DNA of 64,000 nucleotides from Cyprinodon diabolis (GCA_030533445.1 CM060062.1:4937456-5001455); one strand, 5' to 3'. Shown: positions 21,650-37,249, counted from the first letter of the stretch. Notes: generated from the letters alone by a model not told the origin. Numbers and translations: made by a program.

Positions 21650-23490
21650 ATCGATAGGAGAACCAGCATCCACAAAAAAGATAAGTATTTCACTCACTCT
21701 TTAACTCTTTCTATAACTGAAGGAACTGTTTACTTTAATCCTGTCTCTTCAGTATGTCTTTACATTCAGATCCAGAGGACACTCATGAATAATAGGACCA
21801 GTATCCACATAAAGGTAAGTATTTCATTCACTCTTTCATTCATTCAATAACTGAAGGAACGTCTTACATTAACCCTGTCTCTTCACTATGTCTTTAGTTT
21901 TCAGATCCACAGTTCTCAATCATCAGTAGGACCAGCATCCTTAGAAAAGATAAGTATTTCATTCACTCTTTAACTGTTTCTACAACTGAAGGAACTGTTT
22001 ATTTTAACCCTGTCTCTTCACTATGTCTTTGGTTTCAAATCCAGCATTGTCCATCATCAGTAGTACTAGGATCCACATAAATGTAAGTATTTCACTCACT
22101 CTTTCATTCATTCAATAACTTAAGCAACGTCTTACTAAAATTCTGTCTCTTCACTATGTCTTTACATTCAGATCCAGAGGACATCAATCGATAGGAGGAC
22201 CAGCATCCACAAAAAAGATAAGTATTTCATTCACTCTTTAACTCTTTCTATAACTGAAGGAACTGTTTACTTTAACCCTGTCTCTTCACTATGTCTTTAG
22301 TTTTCAGATCCAAGGTTCTCCATCATCAGTAGGACCAGCATCCTTAGAAAAGATAAGTATTTCATTCACTCTTTAACTCTTTCTACAACTGAAGGAACTG
22401 TTTACTTTAACCCTGTCTCTTCACTATGTCTTTGGTTTCAAATCCAGCATTGTCCATCATCAGTAGGACTAGCATCCACATAAATGTAAGTATTTCACTC
22501 ATTCAATAACTTAAGCACCGTCTTACTAAAACTCTGTCTCTTCAATATGTCTTTACATTCAGATCCAGAGGACATCCATCGATAGGAGAACCAGCATCCA
22601 CAAAAAAGATAAGTATTTCACTCACTCTTTAACTCTTTCTATAACTGAAGGAACTGTTTACTTTAATCCTGTCTCTTCAGTATGTCTTTACATTCAGATC
22701 CAGAGGACACTCATCAATAATAGGACCAGTATCCACATAAAGGTAAGTATTTCATTCACTCTTTCATTCATTCAATAACTGAAGGAACGTCTTACATTAA
22801 CCCTGTCTCTTCACTATGTCTTTAGTTTTCAGATCCACAGTTCTCAATCATCAGTAGGACCAGCATCCTTAGAAAAGATAAGTATTTCATTCACTCTTTA
22901 ACTGTTTCTACAACTGAAGGAACTGTTTACTTTAACCCTGTCTCTTCACTATGTCTTTGGTTTCAAATCCAGCATTGTCCATCATCAGTAGTACTAGGAT
23001 CCACATAAATGTAAGTATTTCACTCACTCTTTCATTCATTCAATAACTTAAGCAACGTCTTACTAAAACTCTGTCTCTTCACTATGTCTTTACATTCAGA
23101 TCCAGAGGACATCAATCGATAGGAGGACCAGCATCCACAAAAAAGATAAGTATTTCATTCACTCTTTAACTCTTTCTATAACTGAAGGAACTGTTTACTT
23201 TAACCCTGTCTCTTCACTATGTCTTTAGTTTCAGATCCAAAGTTCTCCATCATCAGTAGGACCAGCATCCTTAGAAAAGATAAGTATTTCATTCACTCTT
23301 TAACTCTTTCTACAACTGAAGGAACTGTTTACTTTAACCCTGTCTCTTCACTATGTCTTTGGTTTCAAATCCAGCATTGTCCATCATCAGTAGGACTAGC
23401 ATCCACATAAATGTAAGTATTTCACTCATTCAATAACTTAAGCACCGTCTTACTAAAACTCTGTCTCTTCAATATGTCTTTACATTCAGA
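21650..23490 (+). repeat. 928-bp (seven-monomer) tandem duplication
   Basis: The rare variant TCAGATCCACAGTTCTCAAT occurs at 21,901 and 22,829, and CGATAGGAGAACC at 21,652 and 22,580. Both pairs are offset by 928 bp. Confidence 0.75.
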
Positions 23491-24984
23491 TCCAGAGGAC
23501 ATCCATCGATAGGAGGACCAGCATCCACAAAAAAGATAAGTATTTCACTCACTCTTTAACTCTTTCTATAACTGAAGGAACTGTTTACTTTAACCCTGTC
23601 TCTTCTCTATGTCTTTAGTTTTCAGATCCAAAGTTCTCCATCATCAGTAGGACCAGCATCCTTAGAAAAGATAATTATTTCACTCACTTTTTAACTCATT
23701 CAATATCTTAAGGAACTGTTTACTTAAACCCTGTCTTTTTACTATGTCTTTACATTCAGATCCAGAGGACATCCATCGATAGGAGAACCAGCATCCACAA
23801 AAAAGATAAGTATTTCACTCACTCTTTAACTCTTTCTATAACTGAAGGAACTGTTTACTTTAACCCTGTCTCTTCACTATGTCTTTAGTTTTCAGATCCA
23901 AGGTTCTCCATCATCAGTAGGACCAGCATCCTTAGAAAAGATAAGTATTTCATTCACTATTTAACTCTTTCTACAACTGAAGGAACTGTTTACTTTAACC
24001 CTGTCTCTTCACTATGTCTTTGGTTTCAAATCCAGCATTGTCCATCATCAGTAGTACTAGGATCCACATAAATGTAAGTAATTAACTCACTCTTTTATTC
24101 ATTCAATAACTTAAGCAACGTCTTACTAAAACTCTGTCTCTTCAATATGTCTTTACATTCAGATCCAGAGGACATCCATCGATAGGAGGACCAGCATCCA
24201 CAAAAAAGATAAGTATTTCACTCACTCTTTAACTCTTTCTATAACTTAAGCAACGTCTTACTAAAACTCTGTCTCTTCAATGTTTCTTTACATTCAGATC
24301 CAGAGGACATCCATCGATAGGAGGACCAGCATCCACAAAAAAGATAAGTATTTCACTCACTCTTTAACTCTTTCTATAACTGAAGGAACTGTTTACTTTA
24401 ACCCTGTCTCTTCACTATGTCTTTAGTTTTCAGATCCAAAGTTCTCCATCATCAGTAGGACCAGCATCCTTAGAAAAGATAATTATTTCACTCACTTTTT
24501 AACTCATTCAATATCTTAAGGAACTGTTTACTTAAACCCTGTCTCTTTACTATGTCTTTACATTCAGATCCAGAGGACATCCATCGATAGGAGAACCAGC
24601 ATCCACAAAAAAGATAAGTATTTCACTCACTCTTTAACTCTTTCTATAACTGAAGGAACTGTTTACTTTAATCCTGTCTCTTCAGTATGTCTTTACATTC
24701 AGATCCAGAGGACATCCATCAATAATAGGACCAGTATCCACATAAAGGTAAGTACTTCACTCACTCTTTCATTCATTCAATAACTGAAGGAACGTCTTAC
24801 ATTAACCCTGTCTCTTCACTATGTCTTTAGTTTTTCGATCCAAAGTTCTCCATCATCAGTATGACCAGCATCCTTAGAAAAGATAAGTATTTCATTCACT
24901 CTTTAACTCTTTCTACAACTGAAGGAACTGTTTACGTTAACCCTGTCTCTTCACTATGTCTTTGGTTTTAAATCCATCATTGTC

Positions 24985-27900
24985 CATCATCAGTAGGACT
25001 AGCATCCACATAAAGGTAAGTATTTCACTCACTCTTTCACTCATTCAATAACTTAAGCAACGTCTTACTAAAACTCTGTCTCTTCAATGTGTCTTTACAT
25101 TCAGATCCAGAGGACATCCATCGATAGGAGGACCAGCATCCACAAAAAAGATATGTATTTCACTCACTCTTTAACTCTTTCTATAACTGAAGGAACTGTT
25201 TACTTTAACCCTGTCTCTTCACTATGTCTTTAGTTTTCAGATCCAAAGTTCTCCATCATCAGTAGGACCAGCATCCTTAGAAAAGATAATTATTTCACTC
25301 ACTTTTTAACTCATTCAATATCTTAAGGAACTGTTTACTTAAACCCTGTCTCTTTACTATGTCTTTACATTCAGATCCAGAGGACATCCATCGATAGGAG
25401 GACCAGCATCCACAAAAAAGATAAGTATTTCACTCACTCTTTAACTCTTTCTATAACTGAAGGAACTGTTTACTTTAACCCTGTCTCTTCACTATGTCTT
25501 TAGTTTTCAGATCCAAAGTTCTCCATCATCAGTAGGACCAGCATCCTTAGAAAAGATAATTATTTCACTCACTTTTTAACTCATTCAATATCTTAAGGAA
25601 CTGTTTACTTAAACCCTGTCTCTTTACTATGTCTTTACATTCAGATCCAGAGGACATCCATCGATAGGAGAACCAGCATCCACAAAAAAGATAAGTATTT
25701 CACTCACTCTTTAACTCTTTCTATAACTGAAGGAACTGTTTACTTTAATCCTGTCTCTTCAGTATGTCTTTACATTCAGATCCAGAGAACATCCATCAAT
25801 AATAGGACCAGTATCCACATAAAGGTAAGTACTTCACTCACTCTTTCATTCATTCAATAACTGAAGGAACGTCTTACATTAACCCTGTCTCTTCACTATG
25901 TCTTTAGTTTTCAGATCCAAAGTTCTCCATCATCAGTAGGACCAGCATCCTTAGAAAAGATATGTATTTCATTCACTCTTTAACTCTTTCTACAGCTGAA
26001 GGAACATTTTAATTTTAACCCTGTCTCTTCACTATGTCTTTGGTTTCAAATCCAGCATTGTCCATCATCAGTAGAACTAGCATCCACATACAGGTAAGTA
26101 TTTCACTCACTCTTTAACTCTTTCTATAACTTAAGCAACGTCTTACTAAAACTCTGTCTCTTCAATGTGTCTTTACATTCAGATCCAGAGGACATCCATC
26201 GATAGGAGGACCAGCATCCACAAAAAAGATAAGTATTTCACTCACTCTTTAACTCTTTCTATAACTGAAGGAACTGTTTACTTTAACCCTGTCTCTTCAC
26301 TATGTCTTTAGTTTTCAGATCCAAGGTTCTCCATCATCAGTAGGACCAGCATCCTTAGAAAAGATAAGTATTTCATTCACTCTTTAACTCTTTCTACAAC
26401 TGAAGGAACTGTTTACTTTAACCCTGTCTCTTCACTATGTCTTTGGTTTCAAATCCAGCATTGTCCATCATCAGTAGTACTAGGATCCATATAAATGTAA
26501 GTATTTCACTCACTCTGTCATTCATTCAATAACTTAAGCAACGTCTTACTAAAACTCTGTCTCTTCAATATGTCTTTACATTCAGATCCAGAGGACATCA
26601 ATCGATAGGAGGACCAGCATCCACAAAAAAGATAAGTATTTCATTCACTCTTTAACTCTTTCTATAACTGAAGGAACTGTTTACTTTAACCCTGTCTCTT
26701 CACTATGTCTTTAGTTTCAGATCCAAAGTTCTCCATCATCAGTAGGACCAGCATCCTTAGAAAAGATAAGTATTTCATTCACTCTTTAACTCTTTCTACA
26801 ACTGAAGGAACTGTTTACTTTAACCCTGTCTCTTCACTATGTCTTTGGTTTCAAATCCAGCATTGTCCATCATCAGTAGGACTAATATCCACATAAATGT
26901 AAGTATTTCACTCATTCAATAACTTAAGCAATGTCTTACTAAAACTCTGTCTCTTCAATATGTCTTTACATTCAGATCCAGAGGACATCCATCGATAGGA
27001 GGACCAGCATCCACAAAAAAGATAAGTATTTCACTCACTCTTTAACTCTTTCTATAACTGAAGGAACTGTTTACTTTAACCCTGTCTCTTCACTATGTCT
27101 TTAGTTTTCAGATCCAAAGTTCTCCATCATCAGTAGGACCAGCATCCTTAGAAAAGATAATTATTTCACTCACTTTTTAACTCATTCAATATCTTAAGGA
27201 ACTGTTTACTTAAACCCTGTCTCTTTACTATGTCTTTACATTCAGATCCAGAGGACATCCATCGATAGGAGAACCAGCATCCACAAAAAAGATAAGTATT
27301 TCACTCACTCTTTAACTCTTTCTATAACTGAAGGAACTGTTTACTTTAATCCTGTCTCTTCAGTATGTCTTTACATTCAGATCCAGAGGACATCCATCAA
27401 TAATAGGACCAGTATCCACATAAAGGTAAGTACTTCACTCACTCTTTCATTCATTCAATAACTGAAGGAACGTCTTACATTAACCCTGTCTCTTCACTAT
27501 GTCTTTAGTTTTCAGATCCAAAGTTCTCCATCATCAGTATGACCAGCATCCTTAGAAAAGATAAGTATTTCATTCACTCTTTAACTCTTTCTACAACTGA
27601 AGGAACTGTTTACGTTAACCCTGTCTCTTCACTATGTCTTTGGTTTTAAATCCATCATTGTCCATCATCAGTAGTACTAGGATCCACATAAATGTAAGTA
27701 ATTAACTCACTCTTTTATTCATTCAATAACTTAAGCAACGTCTTACTAAAACTCTGTCTCTTCAATGTGTCTTTACATTCAGATCCAGAGGACATCCATC
27801 GATAGGAGGACCAGCATCCACAAAAAAGATATGTATTTCACTCACTCTTTAACTCTTTCTATAACTGAAGGAACTGTTTACTTTAACCGTCTCTTCACTA

Positions 27901-30900
27901 TGTCTTTAGTTTTCAGATCCAAAGTTCTCCATCATCAGTAGGACCAGCATCCTTAGAAAAGATAATTATTTCACTCACTTTTTAACTCATTCAATATCTT
28001 AAGGAACTGTTTACTTAAACCCTGTCTCTTTACTATGTCTTTACATTCAGATCCAGAGGACATCCATCGATAGGAGAACCAGCATCCACAAAAAAGATAA
28101 GTATTTCACTCACTCTTTAACTCTTTCTATAACTGAAGGAACTGTTTACTTTAATCCTGTCTCTTCAGTATGTCTTTACATTCAGATCCAGAGGACATCC
28201 ATCAATAATAGGACCAGTATCCACATAAAGGTAAGTACTTCACTCACTCTTTCATTCATTCAATAACTGAAGGAACGTCTTACATTAACCCTGTCTCTTC
28301 ACTATGACTTTAGTTTTCAGTTCCAAAGTTCTCCATCATCAGTATGACCAGCATCCTTAGAAAAGATAAGTATTTCATTCACTCTTTAACTCTTTCTACA
28401 ACTGAAGGAACTGTTTACGTTAACCCTGTCTCTTCACTATGTCTTTGGTTTTAAATCCATCATTGTCCATGATCAGTAGGACTAGCATCCACATAAAGGT
28501 AAGTATTTCACTCACTCTTTCACTCATTCAATAACTTAAGCAACGTCTTACTAAAACTCTGTCTCTTCAATGTGTCTTTACATTCAGATCCAGAGGACAT
28601 CCATCGATAGGAGGACCAGCATCCACAAAAAAGATATGTATTTCACTCACTCTTTAACTCTTTCTATAACTGAATGAACTGTTTACTTTAACCCTGTCTC
28701 TTCACTATGTCTTTAGTTTTCAGATCCAAAGTTCTCCATCATCAGTAGGACCAGCATCCTTAGGAAAGATAATTATTTCACTCACTTTTTAACTCATTCA
28801 ATATCTTAAGGAACTGTTTACTTAAACCCTGTCTCTTTACTATGTCTTTACATTCAGATCCAGAGGACATCCATCGATAGGAGAACCAGCATCCACAAAA
28901 AAGATAAGTATTTCACTCACTCTTTAACTCTTTCTATAACTGAAGGAACTGTTTACTTTAATCCTGTCTCTTCAGTATGTCTTTACATTCAGATCCAGAG
29001 GACACTCATCAATAATAGGACCAGTATCCACATAAAGGTAAGTATTTCATTCACTCTTTCATTCATTCAATAACTGAAGGAACGTCTTACATTAACCCTG
29101 TCTCTTCACTATGTCTTTAGTTTTCAGATCCACAGTTCTCAATCATCAGTAGGACCAGCATCCTTAGAAAAGATAAGTATTTCATTCACTCTTTAACTGT
29201 TTCTACAACTGAAGGAACTGTTTACTTTAACCCTGTCTCTTCACTATGTCTTTGGTTTCAAATCCAGCATTGTCCATCATCAGTAGTACTAGGATCCACA
29301 TAAATGTAAGTATTTCACTCACTCTTTCATTCATTCAATAACTTAAGCAACGTCTTACTAAAACTCTGTCTCTTCAATATGTCTTTACATTCAGATCCAG
29401 AGGACATCAATCGATAGGAGGACCAGCATCCACAAATAAGATAAGTATTTCATTCACTCTTTAACTCTTTCTATAACTGAAGGAACTGTTTACTTTAACC
29501 CTGTCTCTTCACTATGTCTTTAGTTTCAGATCCAAAGTTCTCCATCAGCAGTAGGACCAGCATCCTTAGAAAAGATAAGTATTTCATTCACTCTTTAACT
29601 CTTTCTACAACTGAAGGAACTGTTTACTTTAACCCTGTCTCTTCACTATGTCTTTGGTTTCAAATCCAGCATTGTCCATCATCAGTAGGACTAGCATCCA
29701 CATAAAGGTAAGTATTTCACTCACTCTTTCACTCATTCAATAACTTAAGCAACGTCTTACTAAAACTCTGTCTCTTCAATGTGTCTTTACATTCAGATCC
29801 AGAGGACATCCATCGATAGGAGGACCAGCATCCACAAAAAAGATATGTATTTCACTCACTCTTTAACTCTTTCTATAACTGAAGGAACTGTTTACTTTAA
29901 CCCTGTCTCTTCACTATGTCTTTAGTTTTCAGATCCAAAGTTCTCCATCATCAGTAGGACCAGCATCCTTAGAAAAGATAATTATTTCACTCACTTTTTA
30001 ACTCATTCAATATCTTAAGGAACTGTTTACTTAAACCCTGTCTCTTTACTATGTCTTTACATTCAGATCCAGAGGACATCCATCGATAGGAGGACCAGCA
30101 TCCACAAAAAAGATAAGTATTTCACTCACTCTTTAACTCTTTCTATAACTGAAGGAACTGTTTACTTTAACCCTGTCTCTTCACTATGTCTTTAGTTTTC
30201 AGATCCAAAGTTCTCCATCATCAGTAGGACCAGCATCCTTAGAAAAGATAATTATTTCACTCACTTTTTAACTCATTCAATATCTTAAGGAACTGTTTAC
30301 TTAAACCCTGTCTCTTTACTATGTCTTTACATTCAGATCCAGAGGACATCCATCGATAGGAGAACCAGCATCCACAAAAAAGATAAGTATTTCACTCACT
30401 CTTTAACTCTTTCTATAACTGAAGGAACTGTTTACTTTAATCCTGTCTCTTCAGTATGTCTTTACATTCAGATCCAGAGAACATCCATCAATAATAGGAC
30501 CAGTATCCACATAAAGGTAAGTACTTCACTCACTCTTTCATTCATTCAATAACTGAAGGAACGTCTTACATTAACCCTGTCTCTTCACTATGTCTTTAGT
30601 TTTCAGATCCAAAGTTCTCCATCATCAGTAGGACCAGCATCCTTAGAAAAGATATGTATTTCATTCACTCTTTAACTCTTTCTACAGCTGAAGGAACATT
30701 TTAATTTTAACCCTGTCTCTTCACTATGTCTTTGGTTTCAAATCCAGCATTGTCCATCATCAGTAGAACTAGCATCCACATACAGGTAAGTATTTCACTC
30801 ACTCTTTAACTCTTTCTATAACTTAAGCAACGTCTTACTAAAACTCTGTCTCTTCAATGTGTCTTTACATTCAGATCCAGAGGACATCCATCGATAGGAG

Positions 30901-33900
30901 GACCAGCATCCACAAAAAAGATAAGTATTTCACTCACTCTTTAACTCTTTCTATAACTGAAGGAACTGTTTACTTTAACCCTGTCTCTTCACTATGTCTT
31001 TAGTTTTCAGATCCAAGGTTCTCCATCATCAGTAGGACCAGCATCCTTAGAAAAGATAAGTATTTCATTCACTCTTTAACTCTTTCTACAACTGAAGGAA
31101 CTGTTTACTTTAACCCTGTCTCTTCACTATGTCTTTGGTTTCAAATCCAGCATTGTCCATCATCAGTAGTACTAGGATCCATATAAATGTAAGTATTTCA
31201 CTCACTCTGTCATTCATTCAATAACTTAAGCAACGTCTTACTAAAACTCTGTCTCTTCAATATGTCTTTACATTCAGATCCAGAGGACATCAATCGATAG
31301 GAGGACCAGCATCCACAAAAAAGATAAGTATTTCATTCACTCTTTAACTCTTTCTATAACTGAAGGAACTGTTTACTTTAACCCTGTCTCTTCACTATGT
31401 CTTTAGTTTCAGATCCAAAGTTCTCCATCATCAGTAGGACCAGCATCCTTAGAAAAGATAAGTATTTCATTCACTCTTTAACTCTTTCTACAACTGAAGG
31501 AACTGTTTACTTTAACCCTGTCTCTTCACTATGTCTTTGGTTTCAAATCCAGCATTGTCCATCATCAGTAGGACTAATATCCACATAAATGTAAGTATTT
31601 CACTCATTCAATAACTTAAGCAATGTCTTACTAAAACTCTGTCTCTTCAATATGTCTTTACATTCAGATCCAGAGGACATCCATCGATAGGAGGACCAGC
31701 ATCCACAAAAAAGATAAGTATTTCACTCACTCTTTAACTCTTTCTATAACTGAAGGAACTGTTTACTTTAACCCTGTCTCTTCACTATGTCTTTAGTTTT
31801 CAGATCCAAAGTTCTCCATCATCAGTAGGACCAGCATCCTTAGAAAAGATAATTATTTCACTCACTTTTTAACTCATTCAATATCTTAAGGAACTGTTTA
31901 CTTAAACCCTGTCTCTTTACTATGTCTTTACATTCAGATCCAGAGGACATCCATCGATAGGAGAACCAGCATCCACAAAAAAGATAAGTATTTCACTCAC
32001 TCTTTAACTCTTTCTATAACTGAAGGAACTGTTTACTTTAATCCTGTCTCTTCAGTATGTCTTTACATTCAGATCCAGAGGACATCCATCAATAATAGGA
32101 CCAGTATCCACATAAAGGTAAGTACTTCACTCACTCTTTCATTCATTCAATAACTGAAGGAACGTCTTACATTAACCCTGTCTCTTCACTATGTCTTTAG
32201 TTTTCAGATCCAAAGTTCTCCATCATCAGTATGACCAGCATCCTTAGAAAAGATAAGTATTTCATTCACTCTTTAACTCTTTCTACAACTGAAGGAACTG
32301 TTTACGTTAACCCTGTCTCTTCACTATGTCTTTGGTTTTAAATCCATCATTGTCCATCATCAGTAGTACTAGGATCCACATAAATGTAAGTAATTAACTC
32401 ACTCTTTTATTCATTCAATAACTTAAGCAACGTCTTACTAAAACTCTGTCTCTTCAATGTGTCTTTACATTCAGATCCAGAGGACATCCATCGATAGGAG
32501 GACCAGCATCCACAAAAAAGATATGTATTTCACTCACTCTTTAACTCTTTCTATAACTGAAGGAACTGTTTACTTTAACCGTCTCTTCACTATGTCTTTA
32601 GTTTTCAGATCCAAAGTTCTCCATCATCAGTAGGACCAGCATCCTTAGAAAAGATAATTATTTCACTCACTTTTTAACTCATTCAATATCTTAAGGAACT
32701 GTTTACTTAAACCCTGTCTCTTTACTATGTCTTTACATTCAGATCCAGAGGACATCCATCGATAGGAGAACCAGCATCCACAAAAAAGATAAGTATTTCA
32801 CTCACTCTTTAACTCTTTCTATAACTGAAGGAACTGTTTACTTTAATCCTGTCTCTTCAGTATGTCTTTACATTCAGATCCAGAGGACATCCATCAATAA
32901 TAGGACCAGTATCCACATAAAGGTAAGTACTTCACTCACTCTTTCATTCATTCAATAACTGAAGGAACGTCTTACATTAACCCTGTCTCTTCACTATGAC
33001 TTTAGTTTTCAGTTCCAAAGTTCTCCATCATCAGTATGACCAGCATCCTTAGAAAAGATAAGTATTTCATTCACTCTTTAACTCTTTCTACAACTGAAGG
33101 AACTGTTTACGTTAACCCTGTCTCTTCACTATGTCTTTGGTTTTAAATCCATCATTGTCCATGATCAGTAGGACTAGCATCCACATAAAGGTAAGTATTT
33201 CACTCACTCTTTCACTCATTCAATAACTTAAGCAACGTCTTACTAAAACTCTGTCTCTTCAATGTGTCTTTACATTCAGATCCAGAGGACATCCATCGAT
33301 AGGAGGACCAGCATCCACAAAAAAGATATGTATTTCACTCACTCTTTAACTCTTTCTATAACTGAATGAACTGTTTACTTTAACCCTGTCTCTTCACTAT
33401 GTCTTTAGTTTTCAGATCCAAAGTTCTCCATCATCAGTAGGACCAGCATCCTTAGGAAAGATAATTATTTCACTCACTTTTTAACTCATTCAATATCTTA
33501 AGGAACTGTTTACTTAAACCCTGTCTCTTTACTATGTCTTTACATTCAGATCCAGAGGACATCCATCGATAGGAGAACCAGCATCCACAAAAAAGATAAG
33601 TATTTCACTCACTCTTTAACTCTTTCTATAACTGAAGGAACTGTTTACTTTAATCCTGTCTCTTCAGTATGTCTTTACATTCAGATCCAGAGGACACTCA
33701 TCAATAATAGGACCAGTATCCACATAAAGGTAAGTATTTCATTCACTCTTTCATTCATTCAATAACTGAAGGAACGTCTTACATTAACCCTGTCTCTTCA
33801 CTATGTCTTTAGTTTTCAGATCCACAGTTCTCAATCATCAGTAGGACCAGCATCCTTAGAAAAGATAAGTATTTCATTCACTCTTTAACTGTTTCTACAA

Positions 33901-34385
33901 CTGAAGGAACTGTTTACTTTAACCCTGTCTCTTCACTATGTCTTTGGTTTCAAATCCAGCATTGTCCATCATCAGTAGTACTAGGATCCACATAAATGTA
34001 AGTATTTCACTCACTCTTTCATTCATTCAATAACTTAAGCAACGTCTTACTAAAACTCTGTCTCTTCAATATGTCTTTACATTCAGATCCAGAGGACATC
34101 AATCGATAGGAGGACCAGCATCCACAAATAAGATAAGTATTTCATTCACTCTTTAACTCTTTCTATAACTGAAGGAACTGTTTACTTTAACCCTGTCTCT
34201 TCACTATGTCTTTAGTTTCAGATCCAAAGTTCTCCATCAGCAGTAGGACCAGCATCCTTAGAAAAGATAAGTATTTCATTCACTCTTTAACTCTTTCTAC
34301 AACTGAAGGAACTGTTTACTTTAACCCTGTCTCTTCACTATGTCTTTGGTTTCAAATCCAGCATTGTCCATCATCAGTAGGACTA
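24985..34385 (+). repeat. 4,692-bp (35-monomer) tandem duplication, two nearly identical copies
   Basis: Copy 1 runs from about 24,985 to 29,690 and copy 2 from about 29,690 to 34,385. Matching sites offset by exactly 4,692 include TCTTCAATGTGTC (25,081 and 29,773), the shared three-base loss in TTTAACCGTCTC (about 27,886 and 32,578) and the repeated B-D frame (26,705 and 31,397; 29,514 and 34,206). Shared private variants and an unchanged offset over the whole length indicate a recent event, or an assembly duplication. Confidence 0.85.
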
Positions 34386-35600
34386 GCATCCACATAAATG
34401 TAAGTATTTCACTCATTCAATAACTTAAGCAACGTCTTACTAAAACTCTGTCTCTTCAATGTGTCTTTACATTCAGATCCAGAGGACATCCATCGATAGG
34501 AGGACCAGCATCCACAAAAAAGATATGTATTTCACTCACTCTTTAACTCTTTCTATAACTGAATGAACAGTTTACTTTAACCCTGTCTCTTCACTATGTC
34601 TTTAGTTTTCAGATCCAAAGTTCTCCATCATCAGTAGGACCAGCATCCTTAGGAAAGATAATTATTTCACTCACTTTTTAACTCATTCAATATCTTAAGG
34701 AACTGTTTACTTAAACCCTGTCTCTTTACTATGTCTTTACATTCAGATCCAGAGGACATCCATCGATAGGAGAACCAGCATCCACAAAAAAGATAAGTAT
34801 TTCACTCACTCTTTAACTCTTTCTATAACTGAAGGAACTGTTTACTTTAATCCTGTCTCTTCAGTATGTCTTTACATTCAGATCCAGAGGACACTCATCA
34901 ATAATAGGACCAGTATCCACATAAAGGTAAGTATTTCATTCACTCTTTCATTCATTCAATAACTGAAGGAACGTCTTACATTAACCCTGTCTCTTCACTA
35001 TGTCTTTAGTTTTCAGATCCACAGTTCTCAATCATCAGTAGGACCAGCATCCTTAGAAAAGATAAGTATTTCATTCACTCTTTAACTGTTTCTACAACTG
35101 AAGGAACTGTTTACTTTAACCCTGTCTCTTCACTATGTCTTTGGTTTCAAATCCAGCATTGTCCATCATCAGTAGTACTAGGATCCACATAAATGTAAGT
35201 ATTTCACTCACTCTTTCATTCATTCAATAACTTAAGCAACGTCTTACTAAAACTCTGTCTCTTCAATATGTCTTTACATTCAGATCCAGAGGACATCAAT
35301 CGATAGGAGGACCAGCATCCACAAATAAGATAAGTATTTCATTCACTCTTTAACTCTTTCTATAACTGAAGGAACTGTTTACTTTAACCCTGTCTCTTCA
35401 CTATGTCTTTAGTTTCAGATCCAAAGTTCTCCATCAGCAGTAGGACCAGCATCCTTAGAAAAGATAAGTATTTCATTCACTCTTTAACTCTTTCTACAAC
35501 TGAAGGAACTGTTTACTTTAACCCTGTCTCTTCACTATGTCTTTGGTTTCAAATCCAGCATTGTCCATCATCAGTAGGACTAGCATCCACATAAATGTAA
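33200..35600 (+). repeat. 1,197-bp (nine-monomer) tandem duplication overlapping the end of the 4,692-bp repeat
   Basis: The B-D frame at 34,206 recurs at 35,403, and CTGAATGAAC at about 33,361 recurs near 34,558; the offset is 1,197 bp. The second copy has a few private changes such as GAATGAACAG, so it has begun to diverge. Confidence 0.8.
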
Positions 35601-37249
35601 GTATTTCACTCATTCAATAACTTAAGCAACGTCTTACTAAAACTCTGTCTCTTCAATATGTCTTTACATTCAGATCCAGAGGACATCCATCGATAGGAGG
35701 ACCAGCATCCACAAAAAAGATATGTATTTCACTCACTCTTTAACTCTTTCTATAACTGAAGGAACTGTTTACTTTAACCCTGTCTCTTCTCTATGTCTTT
35801 AGTTTTCAGATCCAAAGTTCTCCATCATCAGTAGGACCAGCAACCTTAGAAAAGATAATTATTTCACTCACTTTTTAACTCATTCAATATCTTAAGGAAC
35901 TGTTTACTTAAACCCTGTCTCTTTACTATGTCTTTACATTCAGATCCAGAGGACATCCATCGATAGGAGAACCAGCATCCACAAAAAAGATAAGTATTTC
36001 ACTCACTCTTTAACTCTTTCTATAACTGAAGGAACTGTTTACTTTAATCCTGTCTCTTCAGTATGTCTTTACATTCAGATCCAGAGAACATCCATCAATA
36101 ATAGGACCAGTATCCACATAAAGGTAAGTACTTCACTCACTCTTTCATTCATTCAATAACTGAAGGAACGTCTTACATTAACCCTGTCTCTTCACTATGT
36201 CTTTAGTTTTCAGATCCAAAGTTCTCCATCATCAGTAGGACCAGCATCCTTAGAAAAGATATGTATTTCATTCACTCTTTAACTCTTTCTACAGCTGAAG
36301 GAACTGTTTAATTTTAACCCTGTCTCTTCACTATGTCTTTGGTTTCAAATCCAGCATTGTCCATCATCAGTAGAACTAGCATCCACATACAGGTAAGTAT
36401 TTCACTCACTCTTTAACTCTTTCTATAACTTAAGCAACGTCTTACTAAAACTCTGTCTCTTCAATGTGTCTTTACATTCAGATCCAGAGGACATCCATCG
36501 ATAGGAGGACCAGCATCCACAAAAAAGATAAGTATTTCACTCACTCTTTAACTCTTTCTATAACTGAAGGAACTGTTTACTTTAACCCTGTCTCTTCACT
36601 ATGTCTTTAGTTTTCAGATCCAAGGTTCTCCATCATCAGTAGGACCAGCATCCTTAGAAAAGATAAGTATTTCATTCACTCTTTAACTCTTTCTACAACT
36701 GAAGGAACTGTTTACTTTAACCCTGTCTCTTCACTATGTCTTTGGTTTCAAATCCAGCATTGTCCATCATCAGTAGTACTAGGATCCATATAAATGTAAG
36801 TATTTCACTCACTCTTTCATTCATTCAATAACTTAAGCAACGTCTTACTAAAACTCTGTCTCTTCAATATGTCTTTACATTCAGATCCAGAGGACATCAA
36901 TCGATAGGAGGACCAGCATCCACAAAAAAGATAAGTATTTCATTCACTCTTTAACTCTTTCTACAACTGAAGGAACTGTTTACTTTAACCCTGTCTCTTC
37001 ACTATGTCTTTGGTTTCAAATCCAGCATTGTCCATCATCAGTAGGACTAATATCCACATAAATGTAAGTATTTCACTCATTCAATAACTTAAGCAATGTC
37101 TTACTAAAACTCTGTCTCTTCAATATGTCTTTACATTCAGATCCAGAGGACATCCATCGATAGGAGGACCAGCATCCACAAAAAAGATAAGTATTTCACT
37201 CACTCTTTAACTCTTTCTATAACTGAAGGAACTGTTTACTTTAACCCTG

